64,000 nt of DNA from an uncultured Pelagibacteraceae bacterium. GTDB lineage: Bacteria > Pseudomonadota > Alphaproteobacteria > Pelagibacterales > Pelagibacteraceae. Below, piece after piece: positions 37,518 to 46,245 of this stretch (the stretch's first letter is position 1; each line of letters starts with the position of its first letter). The position numbers and the translations under genes are program-made. The DNA lies in NCBI GenBank assembly GCA_902626725.1, contig CACOGI010000002.1, forward strand, positions 58,008 through 122,007, in the 5' to 3' direction. A model generated the notes under the pieces. That model was not told where the DNA came from and did no database searches. It worked only from the letters and a program-made list of their open reading frames with translations.

Positions 37518-38261
37518 TTATAATTTAATAAGATTTTTACTTATTAATAGGCATTCTTGATCAATTTTACCATTTATTAATTTTTGTCTAAATTTTCGCT
37601 GGAAGGCCTTTATTAGATTAATTCTATTTTTTTTTAAATTAGATTTAATAATCCTTGAATATCCGATCTTATATAAATTATTAAAGAATGTTTTTTCTTC
37701 TAATTGACTTATCTCTATATTTCTATTTTTCTTAATTTTCCTCAAAGATAAATTGTGCCAATAACTTAAATTTTGTTTTGCTAATTTTTGCCACGGGAAT
37801 TTTTCTCCAGGGTCTTTTTTACGATTTGGAGCTATATCAGAATGTCCTAGTATATTTTCTTTTTTGATTTTGTATTTCTTGATCAAATTCTTTAATAATT
37901 TTATTAGTGAAGAAATTTGTTTCGAATTGAATCTTTTATAAACATGATCATGACCGGGATTACTAATTTCGATACCAATGGAATAGTTATTAATTGATTT
38001 TAATTTTTTCCAGCTTGATTTACCTGCGTGCCAGGCTACGTATAAATCAGGAACTAAATTTAATATTTCGCCACTATTTTTAATAAAATAATGAGAACTA
38101 ACTTTTGATTTATAATCACAAAGTTTATTTAATGCCTCAGTCTCATTTTTCATACCTGTGTAATGGATGATTATAAAAATTATTTTTTTTTTTGCTCTCT
38201 TTGGCAACTCAAAGTTAATTGAATAATTTCTAGTCAAATTTAGGGCTAATTTTGAGCTCAT
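37518..38261 (-). CDS. N-acetylmuramoyl-L-alanine amidase, AmpD-like (Amidase_2)
   Basis: 247-residue zinc amidase of the Amidase_2 family. The zinc and catalytic residues are in FIIIHYTGM, AWHAGKSSWKK and LGHSDIAPNRKKDPGEKFPW. There is no signal peptide, which suggests a cytoplasmic AmpD-type role in recycling anhydro-muropeptides. The C-terminal 50-60 residues are an extension of unclear role (peptidoglycan-binding-like). It is divergent from mlaA and followed by rnpB on the same strand. Confidence 0.85.
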   Translation of the reverse strand: MSSKLALNLTRNYSINFELPKRAKKKIIFIIIHYTGMKNETEALNKLCDYKSKVSSHYFIKNSGEILNLVPDLYVAWHAGKSSWKKLKSINNYSIGIEISNPGHDHVYKRFNSKQISSLIKLLKNLIKKYKIKKENILGHSDIAPNRKKDPGEKFPWQKLAKQNLSYWHNLSLRKIKKNRNIEISQLEEKTFFNNLYKIGYSRIIKSNLKKNRINLIKAFQRKFRQKLINGKIDQECLLISKNLIKL

Positions 38262-38313
38262 TTTTATAAAATACTTAATTTACATTAGTTTTTAATACAT
38301 TATAAGGACAACT

Positions 38314-39102
38314 ATGATAAGAAAATTTGGAATAATTCTAATTACAACCCTTGCGTTAAGTGTAAATTCTTACGCTGGCTCGGATGGTGAATTGTTATTA
38401 AAAAAAAATGATCCTGCAAATGTCAAAGATTGTTTTGAAGGACTTAATAGAGCAACTTTTGCGTTTAACCAGGGCTTAGATGGAATTTTGTTTGAGCCAA
38501 TCGCTAAAGCTTACAGAGTTTTGCCTTCACCAGTAAGAAAAGGTTTTAGCAACTCTTTAAATAATTTGTCAAACTTAATCACAATACCAAATAATATAAT
38601 TCAAGGAGATTTAAAAGAGGCAGGAGTGAACACTGGTAGATTTGTTATAAACACTACTGTTGGGGTGTTAGGATTATTTGATGTAGCAGATAAAATGGGG
38701 TTTACGGAATATGAGAAAGAAGATTACGGTCAATCACTTGGAACTGCAGGAGTCGGTCCGGGATGTTATCTGATTTTACCGGTTTTAGGACCTTCGACAG
38801 TAAGGGATACTGCCGGATCAATAGTAAATCTATTAGGTGGAGATCCGTGGTATAATGTTAGCGTTAAAAATAACACACAATATTTCAATGAAAAAGATTA
38901 TTATATCAGCAGAGGAACTGCGGGCGTAGATTTTAGAGCTAAAAATTTAGAGTCATTTGATAACTTAGAAGAGAATGCAATGGATTTCTATGCATCTGTT
39001 AAAAGTTTATATTTACAAGATAGAAAGCTTAAAATTTTAAATTCAAAAGGGGTTGTGGATGCAATGGATGACTCTGATTGGGACGAAATAGAAAACAACT
39101 AA
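38314..39102 (+). CDS. mlaA: Phospholipid transport protein MlaA (VacJ)
   Basis: 262-residue MlaA, the outer-membrane component that removes misplaced phospholipid from the outer leaflet. Family stretches FEGLNRATFAFNQGLD, PSPVRKGFSNSLNNL, and GCYLILPVLGPSTVRD are clear. A signal peptide (to about SYA21) is present, but there is no lipobox cysteine; the first Cys is residue 40. This protein may therefore not be lipidated as in E. coli. A good Shine-Dalgarno (AAGGA) precedes the ATG. mlaC follows after 10 bases. Confidence 0.92.
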   Translation: MIRKFGIILITTLALSVNSYAGSDGELLLKKNDPANVKDCFEGLNRATFAFNQGLDGILFEPIAKAYRVLPSPVRKGFSNSLNNLSNLITIPNNIIQGDLKEAGVNTGRFVINTTVGVLGLFDVADKMGFTEYEKEDYGQSLGTAGVGPGCYLILPVLGPSTVRDTAGSIVNLLGGDPWYNVSVKNNTQYFNEKDYYISRGTAGVDFRAKNLESFDNLEENAMDFYASVKSLYLQDRKLKILNSKGVVDAMDDSDWDEIENN

Positions 39103-39112
39103 TTTTTTTAAG

Positions 39113-39709
39113 ATGTTAAAAAAATTATTTTTTTTAAATATTTTATTTATTTCAATTTTATTAAACCTTAATACACTTAATTCTATTGAGCCAGATATAT
39201 TCGTTCAATCAACTGTTAATAGGGCTTCCAGTACTCTTAGTGGAAATAATACTAAGGAAGAGAGAATTGCAAAATTAAAAAAGATAGCTATTGATACAGT
39301 TGATATAAAAGGTATTGGTTTCTATTCTCTAGGAAAGCATAGAAAAGGCTTATCTCAGGATAAAATAAATGAATATTCAGAAGCTTTTAAAAGCTATTTT
39401 TTAAATAGCTTTTCTAGTAGACTTGCAGAATATTCAAATCCAGTAATAGAAGTAGATTCTAAAGAAGTACTAAACGAAAATTATACGATTGTATCCAGCA
39501 CTCTTGTAGCAACAGAAAAAAGACCAGCAATTAAGATTGATTGGAGAATTTATACAAAAAATACTGATAAACCTCTTATAAGAGATTTAATTATAGAAGG
39601 ATTAAGTCTTGCGAGAACACAAAAAGAGGAATTTAATTCAATTATTCAAAATGCCGAAGGTGATGTAGAGACTCTCATCAAAAGTTTAAGAGAATTTTCT
39701 AATCAATAA
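39113..39709 (+). CDS. mlaC: Phospholipid-binding periplasmic protein MlaC
   Basis: 198-residue secreted protein of the MlaC/Ttg2D family, the periplasmic shuttle between MlaA and the MlaFEDB inner-membrane transporter. It has a hydrophobic signal peptide (about 1-25). Typical MlaC features follow: an AIDTVDIKGIGFYSLGKHRK segment and the C-terminal GLSLARTQKEEFNSIIQ. The transporter genes mlaFED are not in the window. Confidence 0.88.
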   Translation: MLKKLFFLNILFISILLNLNTLNSIEPDIFVQSTVNRASSTLSGNNTKEERIAKLKKIAIDTVDIKGIGFYSLGKHRKGLSQDKINEYSEAFKSYFLNSFSSRLAEYSNPVIEVDSKEVLNENYTIVSSTLVATEKRPAIKIDWRIYTKNTDKPLIRDLIIEGLSLARTQKEEFNSIIQNAEGDVETLIKSLREFSNQ

Positions 39710-39721
39710 ATAATTTAAGAT

Positions 39722-39798
39722 TGGTGGGCCCGCCAGGACTCGAACCTGGGACCAATACATTATGAGTGTACTGCTCTAACCAACTGAGCTACAGGCCC
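39722..39798 (-). tRNA. tRNA with CAT anticodon, probably tRNA-Ile2 (lysidine)
   Basis: 77-nt tRNA with encoded CCA and a perfect cloverleaf: acceptor GGGCCTG/CGGGCCC, T arm CCAGG-TTCGAGT-CCTGG, and anticodon loop CTCATAA. CAT could be elongator Met or the minor Ile that reads ATA after lysidine modification. C4-G69, C5-G68, the G27-T43 wobble and the TGGTC variable loop match E. coli tRNA-Ile2 rather than its tRNA-Met, so Ile2 is favoured. Initiator tRNA is excluded by the paired 1-72 end. Confidence 0.9.
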
Positions 39799-39947
39799 TA
39801 TTAACAAAAAATGTTTATATTAATTAAATGAAAAAAACAAGCAAAGTATTATTTGCCTCAACCAAAATTTTTTTTGGATCAAAAAAATTTTTTATTAATA
39901 CAAATCCTTCTTTATCTAACATATTTTTCAATTTTAATTTACATATT

Positions 39948-40022
39948 TGGTGGGCTGTGTTGGTTACGCTCCAACTACCCCTGCAATGTCAATGCAGTAC
40001 TCTACTATTGAGCTAACAGCCC
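39948..40022 (-). tRNA. tRNA-Val (GAC) with non-canonical D and T loops
   Basis: 75-nt tRNA with encoded CCA. All four stems are intact: acceptor GGGCTGT/ACAGCCC, D stem GCTC/GAGT, anticodon stem CTGCA/TGCAG and T stem GTTGG/CCAAC. The anticodon loop TTGACAT gives GAC, valine. The T loop is AGCGTAA instead of TTCRANN, and the D loop (AATAGTA) lacks the usual GG pair. Perfect stems argue against a decayed pseudogene, but the tertiary D-T contact must be different or absent. Confidence 0.85.
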
Positions 40023-40048
40023 TACAAAACATTTTTACTTTATCATTA

Positions 40049-41281
40049 TTACTTCTTAGTGAAAATATTTAAATTTGTACTGGACGAATACATTAAGGCT
40101 AAATTAATACCAAAAAGAGTTAAAGAATAATCATTAAAAAAAGAACCACTTGGGATTAATGGAAGAAAAATAGTTATCAAATATAACAAACTCCCAAGCT
40201 GAATGTAATTTCCATATTTTATTACAAAGACAATTTTTGAAAATATCAATTTATAAAATAAAAATAATAAAATAGCTGTTCCAATAAGGCCATGTTCTGA
40301 TAAAAACTCTAGATAAATTTGGTGGGGATGAGTTGTGCATAAATAATGTTTTGTTTGATCTTCACCTCTTTTATTAGGGTTCTTACAAGCTTCGACTCTA
40401 TAATTTTTAGTTCCAACACCAAATAACGGATAATTATTAAATACTTGTAAGCCTGACCTATAAATGTGGAGATAGTAACTTTCATCAACATTTAAATGCG
40501 ACTTTATTTGGTGAACATATCTTAACTTAAAATAGTCTGACTTATAGATTAGAGTTGTAAAAGAAATTAATATAATAAGTAATGATATTAATTTTATTTT
40601 TAAATCAATTTTTTTTAAAAAAGTAAAAAAAAGAAATACTCCTAAAAGGGCTTTAATAGTGTTAGCTCTTTCTCCAGTTACAAAAATTGAGAAAAAGAAG
40701 GTTATAGTAAGTAATATTAAAAAAATGTTCACCTTCTTATACTTTTCAAACAAGTAACCCATTAAAATTAAAAAGAAAGAGTAAATAAAACCTCCAACGA
40801 TTGGTTCATCTTTAAAAAAACTAACTAATCTGGATCCATATGAAACAATGTTTTCTCCAGTTTCAGGATAACCAAGTAAATTTTTTCCGTTAAATTTTTC
40901 AAAATAAACATCAAAAACTACAATTGATATTATTAAAAACCAGGCAAACATCAATCTTTGAGAAAGAAGATTATCTTTAAAAAAGTAATTGAAAGCAGCA
41001 AATAAAATTATAATTCTTATAAATCCTAGATTTCTAAATATGCCAATTTCAGCATCTAATGAAATTAAGGTATTGAAAATCAAATAAAGATAAAGAATTA
41101 AAAGATATTTAATAGTTTTATTTTTTAAGAAAGAAAAGTCTTTTAAATAGATTAAAAGAAATAAAAAAGATAAATCTATTAATAACACATTGATTAATGA
41201 AGCTGATGAACCAATTATAATAGAGATTGGCATTAAAGAAAAAAGTATCAAAAAATAATTATTTAAACCTTTGTTTGTCAT
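40049..41281 (-). CDS. O-antigen ligase/polymerase-like membrane protein
   Basis: 410-residue protein with about ten to twelve membrane segments. A periplasmic loop carries HPHQIYLEFLSEHGLIGT, the hallmark of the Wzy_C/WaaL family that polymerises or ligates O-antigen or related surface glycans. Family members cannot be separated into ligase and polymerase from sequence alone. It lies 7 bases after a methyltransferase-like gene and 26 bases before tRNA-Val, both on the minus strand. Confidence 0.78.
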   Translation of the reverse strand: MTNKGLNNYFLILFSLMPISIIIGSSASLINVLLIDLSFLFLLIYLKDFSFLKNKTIKYLLILYLYLIFNTLISLDAEIGIFRNLGFIRIIILFAAFNYFFKDNLLSQRLMFAWFLIISIVVFDVYFEKFNGKNLLGYPETGENIVSYGSRLVSFFKDEPIVGGFIYSFFLILMGYLFEKYKKVNIFLILLTITFFFSIFVTGERANTIKALLGVFLFFTFLKKIDLKIKLISLLIILISFTTLIYKSDYFKLRYVHQIKSHLNVDESYYLHIYRSGLQVFNNYPLFGVGTKNYRVEACKNPNKRGEDQTKHYLCTTHPHQIYLEFLSEHGLIGTAILLFLFYKLIFSKIVFVIKYGNYIQLGSLLYLITIFLPLIPSGSFFNDYSLTLFGINLALMYSSSTNLNIFTKK

Positions 41282-41288
41282 TATAAAT

Positions 41289-41987
41289 CTAAAATCTTAA
41301 ACCTTTACAAATAATTCTTTTTGAGGAATGTATATTCTTTTGTTCTGATCGTATTACTTTTACATAATTAAATAATTTTAAGAAATAATCTGGTCTTATA
41401 GTGTCAAAAATTAAAATAGTACTCTCATGAAAGATTTTTTTTAAATAATCTCTATAGATATTAAAATCATAATGATAGTCTAAGGAATAAAGCGAGATAA
41501 TATAATCAAATTTATCTATTGGAAAATTATTTTTATCAAAATCGTATATTTTATAACTGTTTTTGTTCATTCCATTACTTTGTAAAAAAAAATTTAGTTT
41601 AGTTAAACTATTATAGGCTTCTAAGTTATCTTTATCCCAACCATAATAAATTTTCTTTGAAACATAGTTTTTTTCAATAATTGAAAAAAAATTTTGGTCA
41701 AATTTATAATTTATCAACAGCTCTAAACCACACATGCCGCTACCTATTGATAAAAAATTTTTTTTTTTAAAATCTATATAATCAGACAATAAATTAAATT
41801 CTTTTTCCATTTCTTCAAAATATTTTTTCCCGATATTTTTTGAATTTATAAAGTATTTAGAAAAAATATTTGTAAAAAAAAATCTACCGAAAAATTTTCT
41901 AATTTTTCTTTGGAATGGGGATAATAATTCAATCCTCTGAAGAAGAATTAATCTTGCAATTTCTCTATCAAGATTAAAATTTTTCAT
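41289..41987 (-). CDS. Class I SAM-dependent methyltransferase-like protein
   Basis: 232-residue soluble protein. FLSIGSGMCGLELLI fits the SAM-binding GxGxxG motif I of class I methyltransferases; KFDYIISLYSLDYHYDF looks like motif IV, and HESTILIFDTIRPD follows as a later strand. The remainder is not recognisable. The position between rpoD and an O-antigen-ligase-like gene hints at a role in surface glycan modification, but that is inference. It starts 9 bases after the rpoD stop. Confidence 0.55.
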   Translation of the reverse strand: MKNFNLDREIARLILLQRIELLSPFQRKIRKFFGRFFFTNIFSKYFINSKNIGKKYFEEMEKEFNLLSDYIDFKKKNFLSIGSGMCGLELLINYKFDQNFFSIIEKNYVSKKIYYGWDKDNLEAYNSLTKLNFFLQSNGMNKNSYKIYDFDKNNFPIDKFDYIISLYSLDYHYDFNIYRDYLKKIFHESTILIFDTIRPDYFLKLFNYVKVIRSEQKNIHSSKRIICKGLRF

Positions 41988-41996
41988 TATGAAAGA

Positions 41997-43814
41997 TTAA
42001 CTTTCTAAGAAACTTTTTAATTGTTTTGACCTGCTTGGATGTTTTAATTTTCTTAAAGCCTTAGCTTCTATTTGCCTTATACGCTCTCGAGTTACTGAAA
42101 ATTGAAGACCAACCTCTTCTAGTGTATGATCCGTGTTCATTCCAACACCAAATCTCATTCTCAAAACTCTTTCTTCTCTTGGTGTAAGTGTAGATAAAAT
42201 TTTAGTCGTCGCTTCACCTAGGTTGGATTTAATTGCTTGTTCTAAAGGAGCTAGCGCTTTCGTATCTTCAATAAAATCTCCTAAGCTGCTGTCTTCCTCG
42301 TCTCCAACTGGTTTTTCCAATGACACAGGCTCTTTAGAAATCTTTAAAACTTTTCTTACTTTATCTAATGGCATCCTTAGTTTCTTCGCTAACTCTTCAG
42401 GAGTAGCCTCTCTTCCGAATTCACTTAAAATTAATCTTTGTGTTCTCACAATTTTATTTATTGTTTCAATCATATGAACTGGAATTCTGATAGTTCTTGC
42501 TTGATCAGCTATAGATCTGGTTATTGCTTGTCTAATCCACCAAGTTGCATATGTTGAAAATTTATAACCTCTTCGATATTCAAATTTATCCACTGCTTTC
42601 ATTAGACCTATATTGCCCTCTTGTATTAAATCTAAAAATTGTAAACCCCTATTAGTATATTTTTTTGCAATAGAAATAACTAATCTTAAATTAGCTTCAA
42701 CCATTTCTTTTTTGGCAACCCTGGATTCTTTTTCACCCTTTTGTATTCTGCTTACTAATTTTTTATAATCTGTTACTGAAATTCCAAGCTTATGACTAAT
42801 CTCTATTAGTCTTTCTCTAATATTTTTAAATTCATCTTTGTTTTTTGCAAAAAATTTTTTCCATTCTGAACTAGTATCCAAGAATTTTTTTAAATTAGGA
42901 TTTATCTCATTGCCTATATAAAACTTTATGAACTCATTTCTAGAAATTTTCTGATTCATTGCCAATCTTAATAAATTTCCTTCTAAAGAAATAATTTTTT
43001 TATTTTCTGCATAATGTTTTTGAACAAGCTCTTCTAAAACAGAGGGTGATAGTTGGAGAGTTTTGATGTTAGATAAAATATCACCAACAATTTTTTCATA
43101 AGTTTTTTCTTTTGATGGTGAAAAAACTTTTGATGAAAGCAAACAGTCTAATTTTTCTTTTTGGTATTTAATCAATTTATTATATTCTTTTGTTAGTGTA
43201 TTTACTGTCTTTAAAATTTTTGGTTTAATTTCTGTTTCCATTGCTGCTAAGGTTGGATTAAAGTCCTCATCAGTATCATCATTTGTATTTTCTTCTTCTC
43301 CAGAATTTTTTTGTTTTGCGCTTTGACCAGTAGACTCATCTTCCATGTAATTAGTATCAATATCTATAATTTCCCTTACTAAAATTTCATCCTTTTGTAG
43401 TTTTTCATTCCACTCAAAAAATTGTTGGGCAGTTATTGGGCTTTGAGATAATGCAATTAACATCACATCTTTTCCAGCTTCAATTCTTTTTGCAATGGCA
43501 ATTTCACCTTCTCTAGAAAGTAATTCTACTCCACCCATCTCCCTTAAGTACATTCTGATAGGATCATCACTTTTATCGACTGTCTTACCTTCCTCTTTAG
43601 TTGAATTTTCTTTTTTTCTTAAGGCTTTAAAATCTGATTTTTTTTCTACAAGCGTTACCTTCTCATCTAAAATGTGAATAAAAGCCTGGGCCAAATTTTC
43701 ATTTGATAAGTTCCTTTTACCAAGAGATTTGCTTAACTCCTCATGAGTGATGAAGCCTCTATGAGTTCCTCTACCCATTAATCTTGCAAATGATTTTGTA
43801 ATAATTCTTTCCAC
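41997..43814 (-). CDS. rpoD: RNA polymerase primary sigma factor RpoD (sigma-70)
   Basis: 605-residue housekeeping sigma factor, close to the size of E. coli RpoD. Region 1.2 is [21 protein letters not shown], region 2 is [29 protein letters not shown] with the -10-binding [15 protein letters not shown], and region 4 is [25 protein letters not shown] long acidic non-conserved region separates 1.2 from 2. The start is a GTG. Gene order yqeY-dnaG-rpoD is a familiar cluster. Confidence 0.97.
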   Translation of the reverse strand: MERIITKSFARLMGRGTHRGFITHEELSKSLGKRNLSNENLAQAFIHILDEKVTLVEKKSDFKALRKKENSTKEEGKTVDKSDDPIRMYLREMGGVELLSREGEIAIAKRIEAGKDVMLIALSQSPITAQQFFEWNEKLQKDEILVREIIDIDTNYMEDESTGQSAKQKNSGEEENTNDDTDEDFNPTLAAMETEIKPKILKTVNTLTKEYNKLIKYQKEKLDCLLSSKVFSPSKEKTYEKIVGDILSNIKTLQLSPSVLEELVQKHYAENKKIISLEGNLLRLAMNQKISRNEFIKFYIGNEINPNLKKFLDTSSEWKKFFAKNKDEFKNIRERLIEISHKLGISVTDYKKLVSRIQKGEKESRVAKKEMVEANLRLVISIAKKYTNRGLQFLDLIQEGNIGLMKAVDKFEYRRGYKFSTYATWWIRQAITRSIADQARTIRIPVHMIETINKIVRTQRLILSEFGREATPEELAKKLRMPLDKVRKVLKISKEPVSLEKPVGDEEDSSLGDFIEDTKALAPLEQAIKSNLGEATTKILSTLTPREERVLRMRFGVGMNTDHTLEEVGLQFSVTRERIRQIEAKALRKLKHPSRSKQLKSFLES

Positions 43815-43880
43815 AGCTATATGTTTGAAGAGTCTTATATAATGTCAAATCCACAAAAATCCATTACAAAATTAGGACTT

Positions 43881-45659
43881 TTAATTGAGATTTTGCTTTT
43901 TTTTTAGCTCTTTTTGTAGTTCATTAAATGTAGTTTCGCTCAAATCCTTGGAAAACTTCGACTCTAACTCTTGAATCCTAAGCTCCAAATCATAACCTTT
44001 TAGATCTCTGATAGCGTCGTTCAATAATTCAATTATTTCCGAGTCATCTCCAGATTTATTTTTTAAGATATGTTTAATTGGTGCAAACTTATTTATTTTA
44101 TCCAATAATTGTCTATCTAAATTTAAACCTTCAAGATTAATTTGATCATCAGATTTTAATTTTTCCAAGATAGACTCAAATATCTGTCTATTTACCTCTG
44201 TAAATAATTTAATATTTTCGATTAAATAAATATTTGATTGTAATAATTTAAGATTGTTCATTATTAAATATAATAAAGAAAATTCTTTAAGTTCAACACC
44301 TGTCAATGATTGACTCTCGTTAAAATACTTCTTGGTAGCTTCTAATGATTTTGTTTTTTTTACGTAAAACTTTTTAGTATTTTGATTTGAGTGAGGAGTT
44401 AATTCGGCTATTTTTTCTAAAAAAAACTCAAGAACATATTTTTTTATGAAATTATCTTTAATAGTATTAGCTATAGATCTAAGTTTCTTTTCAAATATTG
44501 CCAGTGAAGAAGGATTGTTTTCAGTTTGTTTTTTATAATGACTAAAAATAAATTGATGAATAGATATTTTATTTTGCTTTGTAAAATCAAAAAAATAATC
44601 TTTACCATGTTTATTAACGTAACTGTCAGGGTCTTCACTATCTGGTAAAAACAAAAAAGAAATTTTTTTTTCAGGTTTTAATTCTTTGATAGAATTCTCT
44701 GCTGCTCGTAAAGCTGCTTGATAACCACTTTCATCGCCATCAAAACAAATTATTATATCATCAAAAAACTGATTTAATGTTAAAATCTGTTTATCAGTTA
44801 AAGATGTTCCAAGATTTGCAACCACATTTTCAATGCCATTTTTACTTAAGCCAACAACATCCATATAACCTTCAACTAAATAGATGTGATCTATTTTATT
44901 AGACAGTTTTCTTGCAAGATCTAAATTATAAAGATTTGAGCCCTTTTTAAAAAAGTTAGTCTCTGGTGAATTAATATATTTCGCTAAATAATCTAAATTT
45001 TCAATTATTCTACCACCCAAAGCGATTGGCTGTCCTGAAATATTGTTTATCGGAAATATCAATCTTCCTTTAAATCTCTCTACACATTTTTTTTTCTTTT
45101 CATCAAAATAAAATAAACCACTTTCTAATAAAGTTTTTTCACTAAATTCTTTTTTAAGTTCATCAAAAAAACTTGGATTTTTTTCAACAAAACCAATTTT
45201 AAATTTTTTAACTTCGTCTTTGCCTAATGACCTATTCTTTAAATAATCTCTAGCGTTTGAGAGTTTTTCGTTTTTTAATAGCTGATCATGATAATAATCA
45301 ACATACTTGCTGTAAATTGATAAATACTCTTTCCATTTTTTTTCTCTCTCCTCATCTTGTTTTGTAAATAGATATGGTTGCATTCCTGCAATATTAGCAA
45401 GATATTTTACTGCTTCTCCAAACCTTAAGTTTTGAGTTTTCATAACAAAATCAAAAATGTTTCCGTGCTCTGAAGTTGCAAAACAATGGTAAAATTCTTT
45501 TTCATCATTAACTGTAAAGGATGGTGTTTTCTCATTTTTAAACGGCGATAGTCCAACAAATTCTTTTCCTCTTTTTTTTAAAGCTACAACTTTTGAAACA
45601 ACGCTAGAAACTTTAAGACGAGTTTTAATTTCATCTAAATATTCTTTTGGATATTTCAT
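43881..45659 (-). CDS. dnaG: DNA primase DnaG with degenerate zinc-binding domain
   Basis: 592-residue primase that makes replication primers. The Toprim catalytic core is intact (IYLVEGYMDVVGL, then IICFDGDESGYQAALRA), and the helicase-binding C-terminal domain is present. The N-terminal CHC2-type zinc module keeps its fold-defining sequence (NEKTPSFTVNDEKEFYHCF) but of the four zinc ligands only Cys59 remains; the others are Ser38, Lys41 and Thr62. The start ATG overlaps the yqeY stop as TAATG. Confidence 0.95.
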   Translation of the reverse strand: MKYPKEYLDEIKTRLKVSSVVSKVVALKKRGKEFVGLSPFKNEKTPSFTVNDEKEFYHCFATSEHGNIFDFVMKTQNLRFGEAVKYLANIAGMQPYLFTKQDEEREKKWKEYLSIYSKYVDYYHDQLLKNEKLSNARDYLKNRSLGKDEVKKFKIGFVEKNPSFFDELKKEFSEKTLLESGLFYFDEKKKKCVERFKGRLIFPINNISGQPIALGGRIIENLDYLAKYINSPETNFFKKGSNLYNLDLARKLSNKIDHIYLVEGYMDVVGLSKNGIENVVANLGTSLTDKQILTLNQFFDDIIICFDGDESGYQAALRAAENSIKELKPEKKISFLFLPDSEDPDSYVNKHGKDYFFDFTKQNKISIHQFIFSHYKKQTENNPSSLAIFEKKLRSIANTIKDNFIKKYVLEFFLEKIAELTPHSNQNTKKFYVKKTKSLEATKKYFNESQSLTGVELKEFSLLYLIMNNLKLLQSNIYLIENIKLFTEVNRQIFESILEKLKSDDQINLEGLNLDRQLLDKINKFAPIKHILKNKSGDDSEIIELLNDAIRDLKGYDLELRIQELESKFSKDLSETTFNELQKELKKKQNLN

Positions 45660-46120
45660 TATTTATTTAATAATTGTTTTAACAAGGCGCCAGCTTTTGA
45701 AAAATCAATTTCATCAGCGTGATTTTTTTTTAATTCACCCATTACTTTTCCCATATCTTTAATAGAGCTTGCACCTAATTTAGAAATAGTTTCCTCACAT
45801 ATCTTTTTAGTATCTTCGTCATTCAGCTGCTTAGGTAGAAAACTTGATAGAATATTAAATTCGTTTTGCTCAATTTCTAGAAGATCAGAGCGATTATTTT
45901 TTTTATAAATATCGATTGATTCGGTTCTTTGCTTCATCATCTTTTTTAATAATTTTTTTATATCTTCATCATCTGTTTCTTTTTTGTTAGGACCAGACCT
46001 GTTTGAGATATCGAGATCCTTAATTGATGATAAAATTAACCTATAAGTTGAGATTTTTATTTTATCTTTAGATTTTAAAGCATTTTTATATTCAGTTTCA
46101 ATTGTTACTTTTAATGACAT
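45659..46120 (-). CDS. yqeY: GatB/YqeY domain protein
   Basis: 153-residue YqeY-family protein, related to the tail domain of the GatB amidotransferase subunit that contacts tRNA. The family pattern is clear: YKNALKSKDKIKISTYRLILSSIK at the start and LGASSIKDMGKVMGELK near the end. Its function is not established. It heads the yqeY-dnaG-rpoD run and is divergent from carA. Confidence 0.9.
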   Translation of the reverse strand: MSLKVTIETEYKNALKSKDKIKISTYRLILSSIKDLDISNRSGPNKKETDDEDIKKLLKKMMKQRTESIDIYKKNNRSDLLEIEQNEFNILSSFLPKQLNDEDTKKICEETISKLGASSIKDMGKVMGELKKNHADEIDFSKAGALLKQLLNK

Positions 46121-46245
46121 AATTTTTAATCTACTTTAAAGAAAAAATTCTTCAAAAGAAAAATTGTTTTTTTACAATTTTATAATACATCTCTGTTGCG
46201 ATAATAAATCAATTATTGTATTAACCTTTAACTTATGAGTTGTAA

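Noticed and set aside
39828..40016. 62-codon open frame on the plus strand between the two tRNAs
   Set aside because: It runs through the tRNA-Val gene on the other strand and resembles no known protein; the 149 bases between the tRNAs hold nothing else I can recognise.
39948..40022. tRNA-Val as a decayed pseudogene
   Set aside because: All four stems pair perfectly and CCA is encoded, which is unlikely after drift; kept as a possible unusual tRNA instead.
46160..46181. Inverted repeat AAAATTGT/ACAATTTT between yqeY and carA as a terminator
   Set aside because: The stem has a single G-C pair and lies between divergent genes; it is more likely promoter-region A+T sequence.
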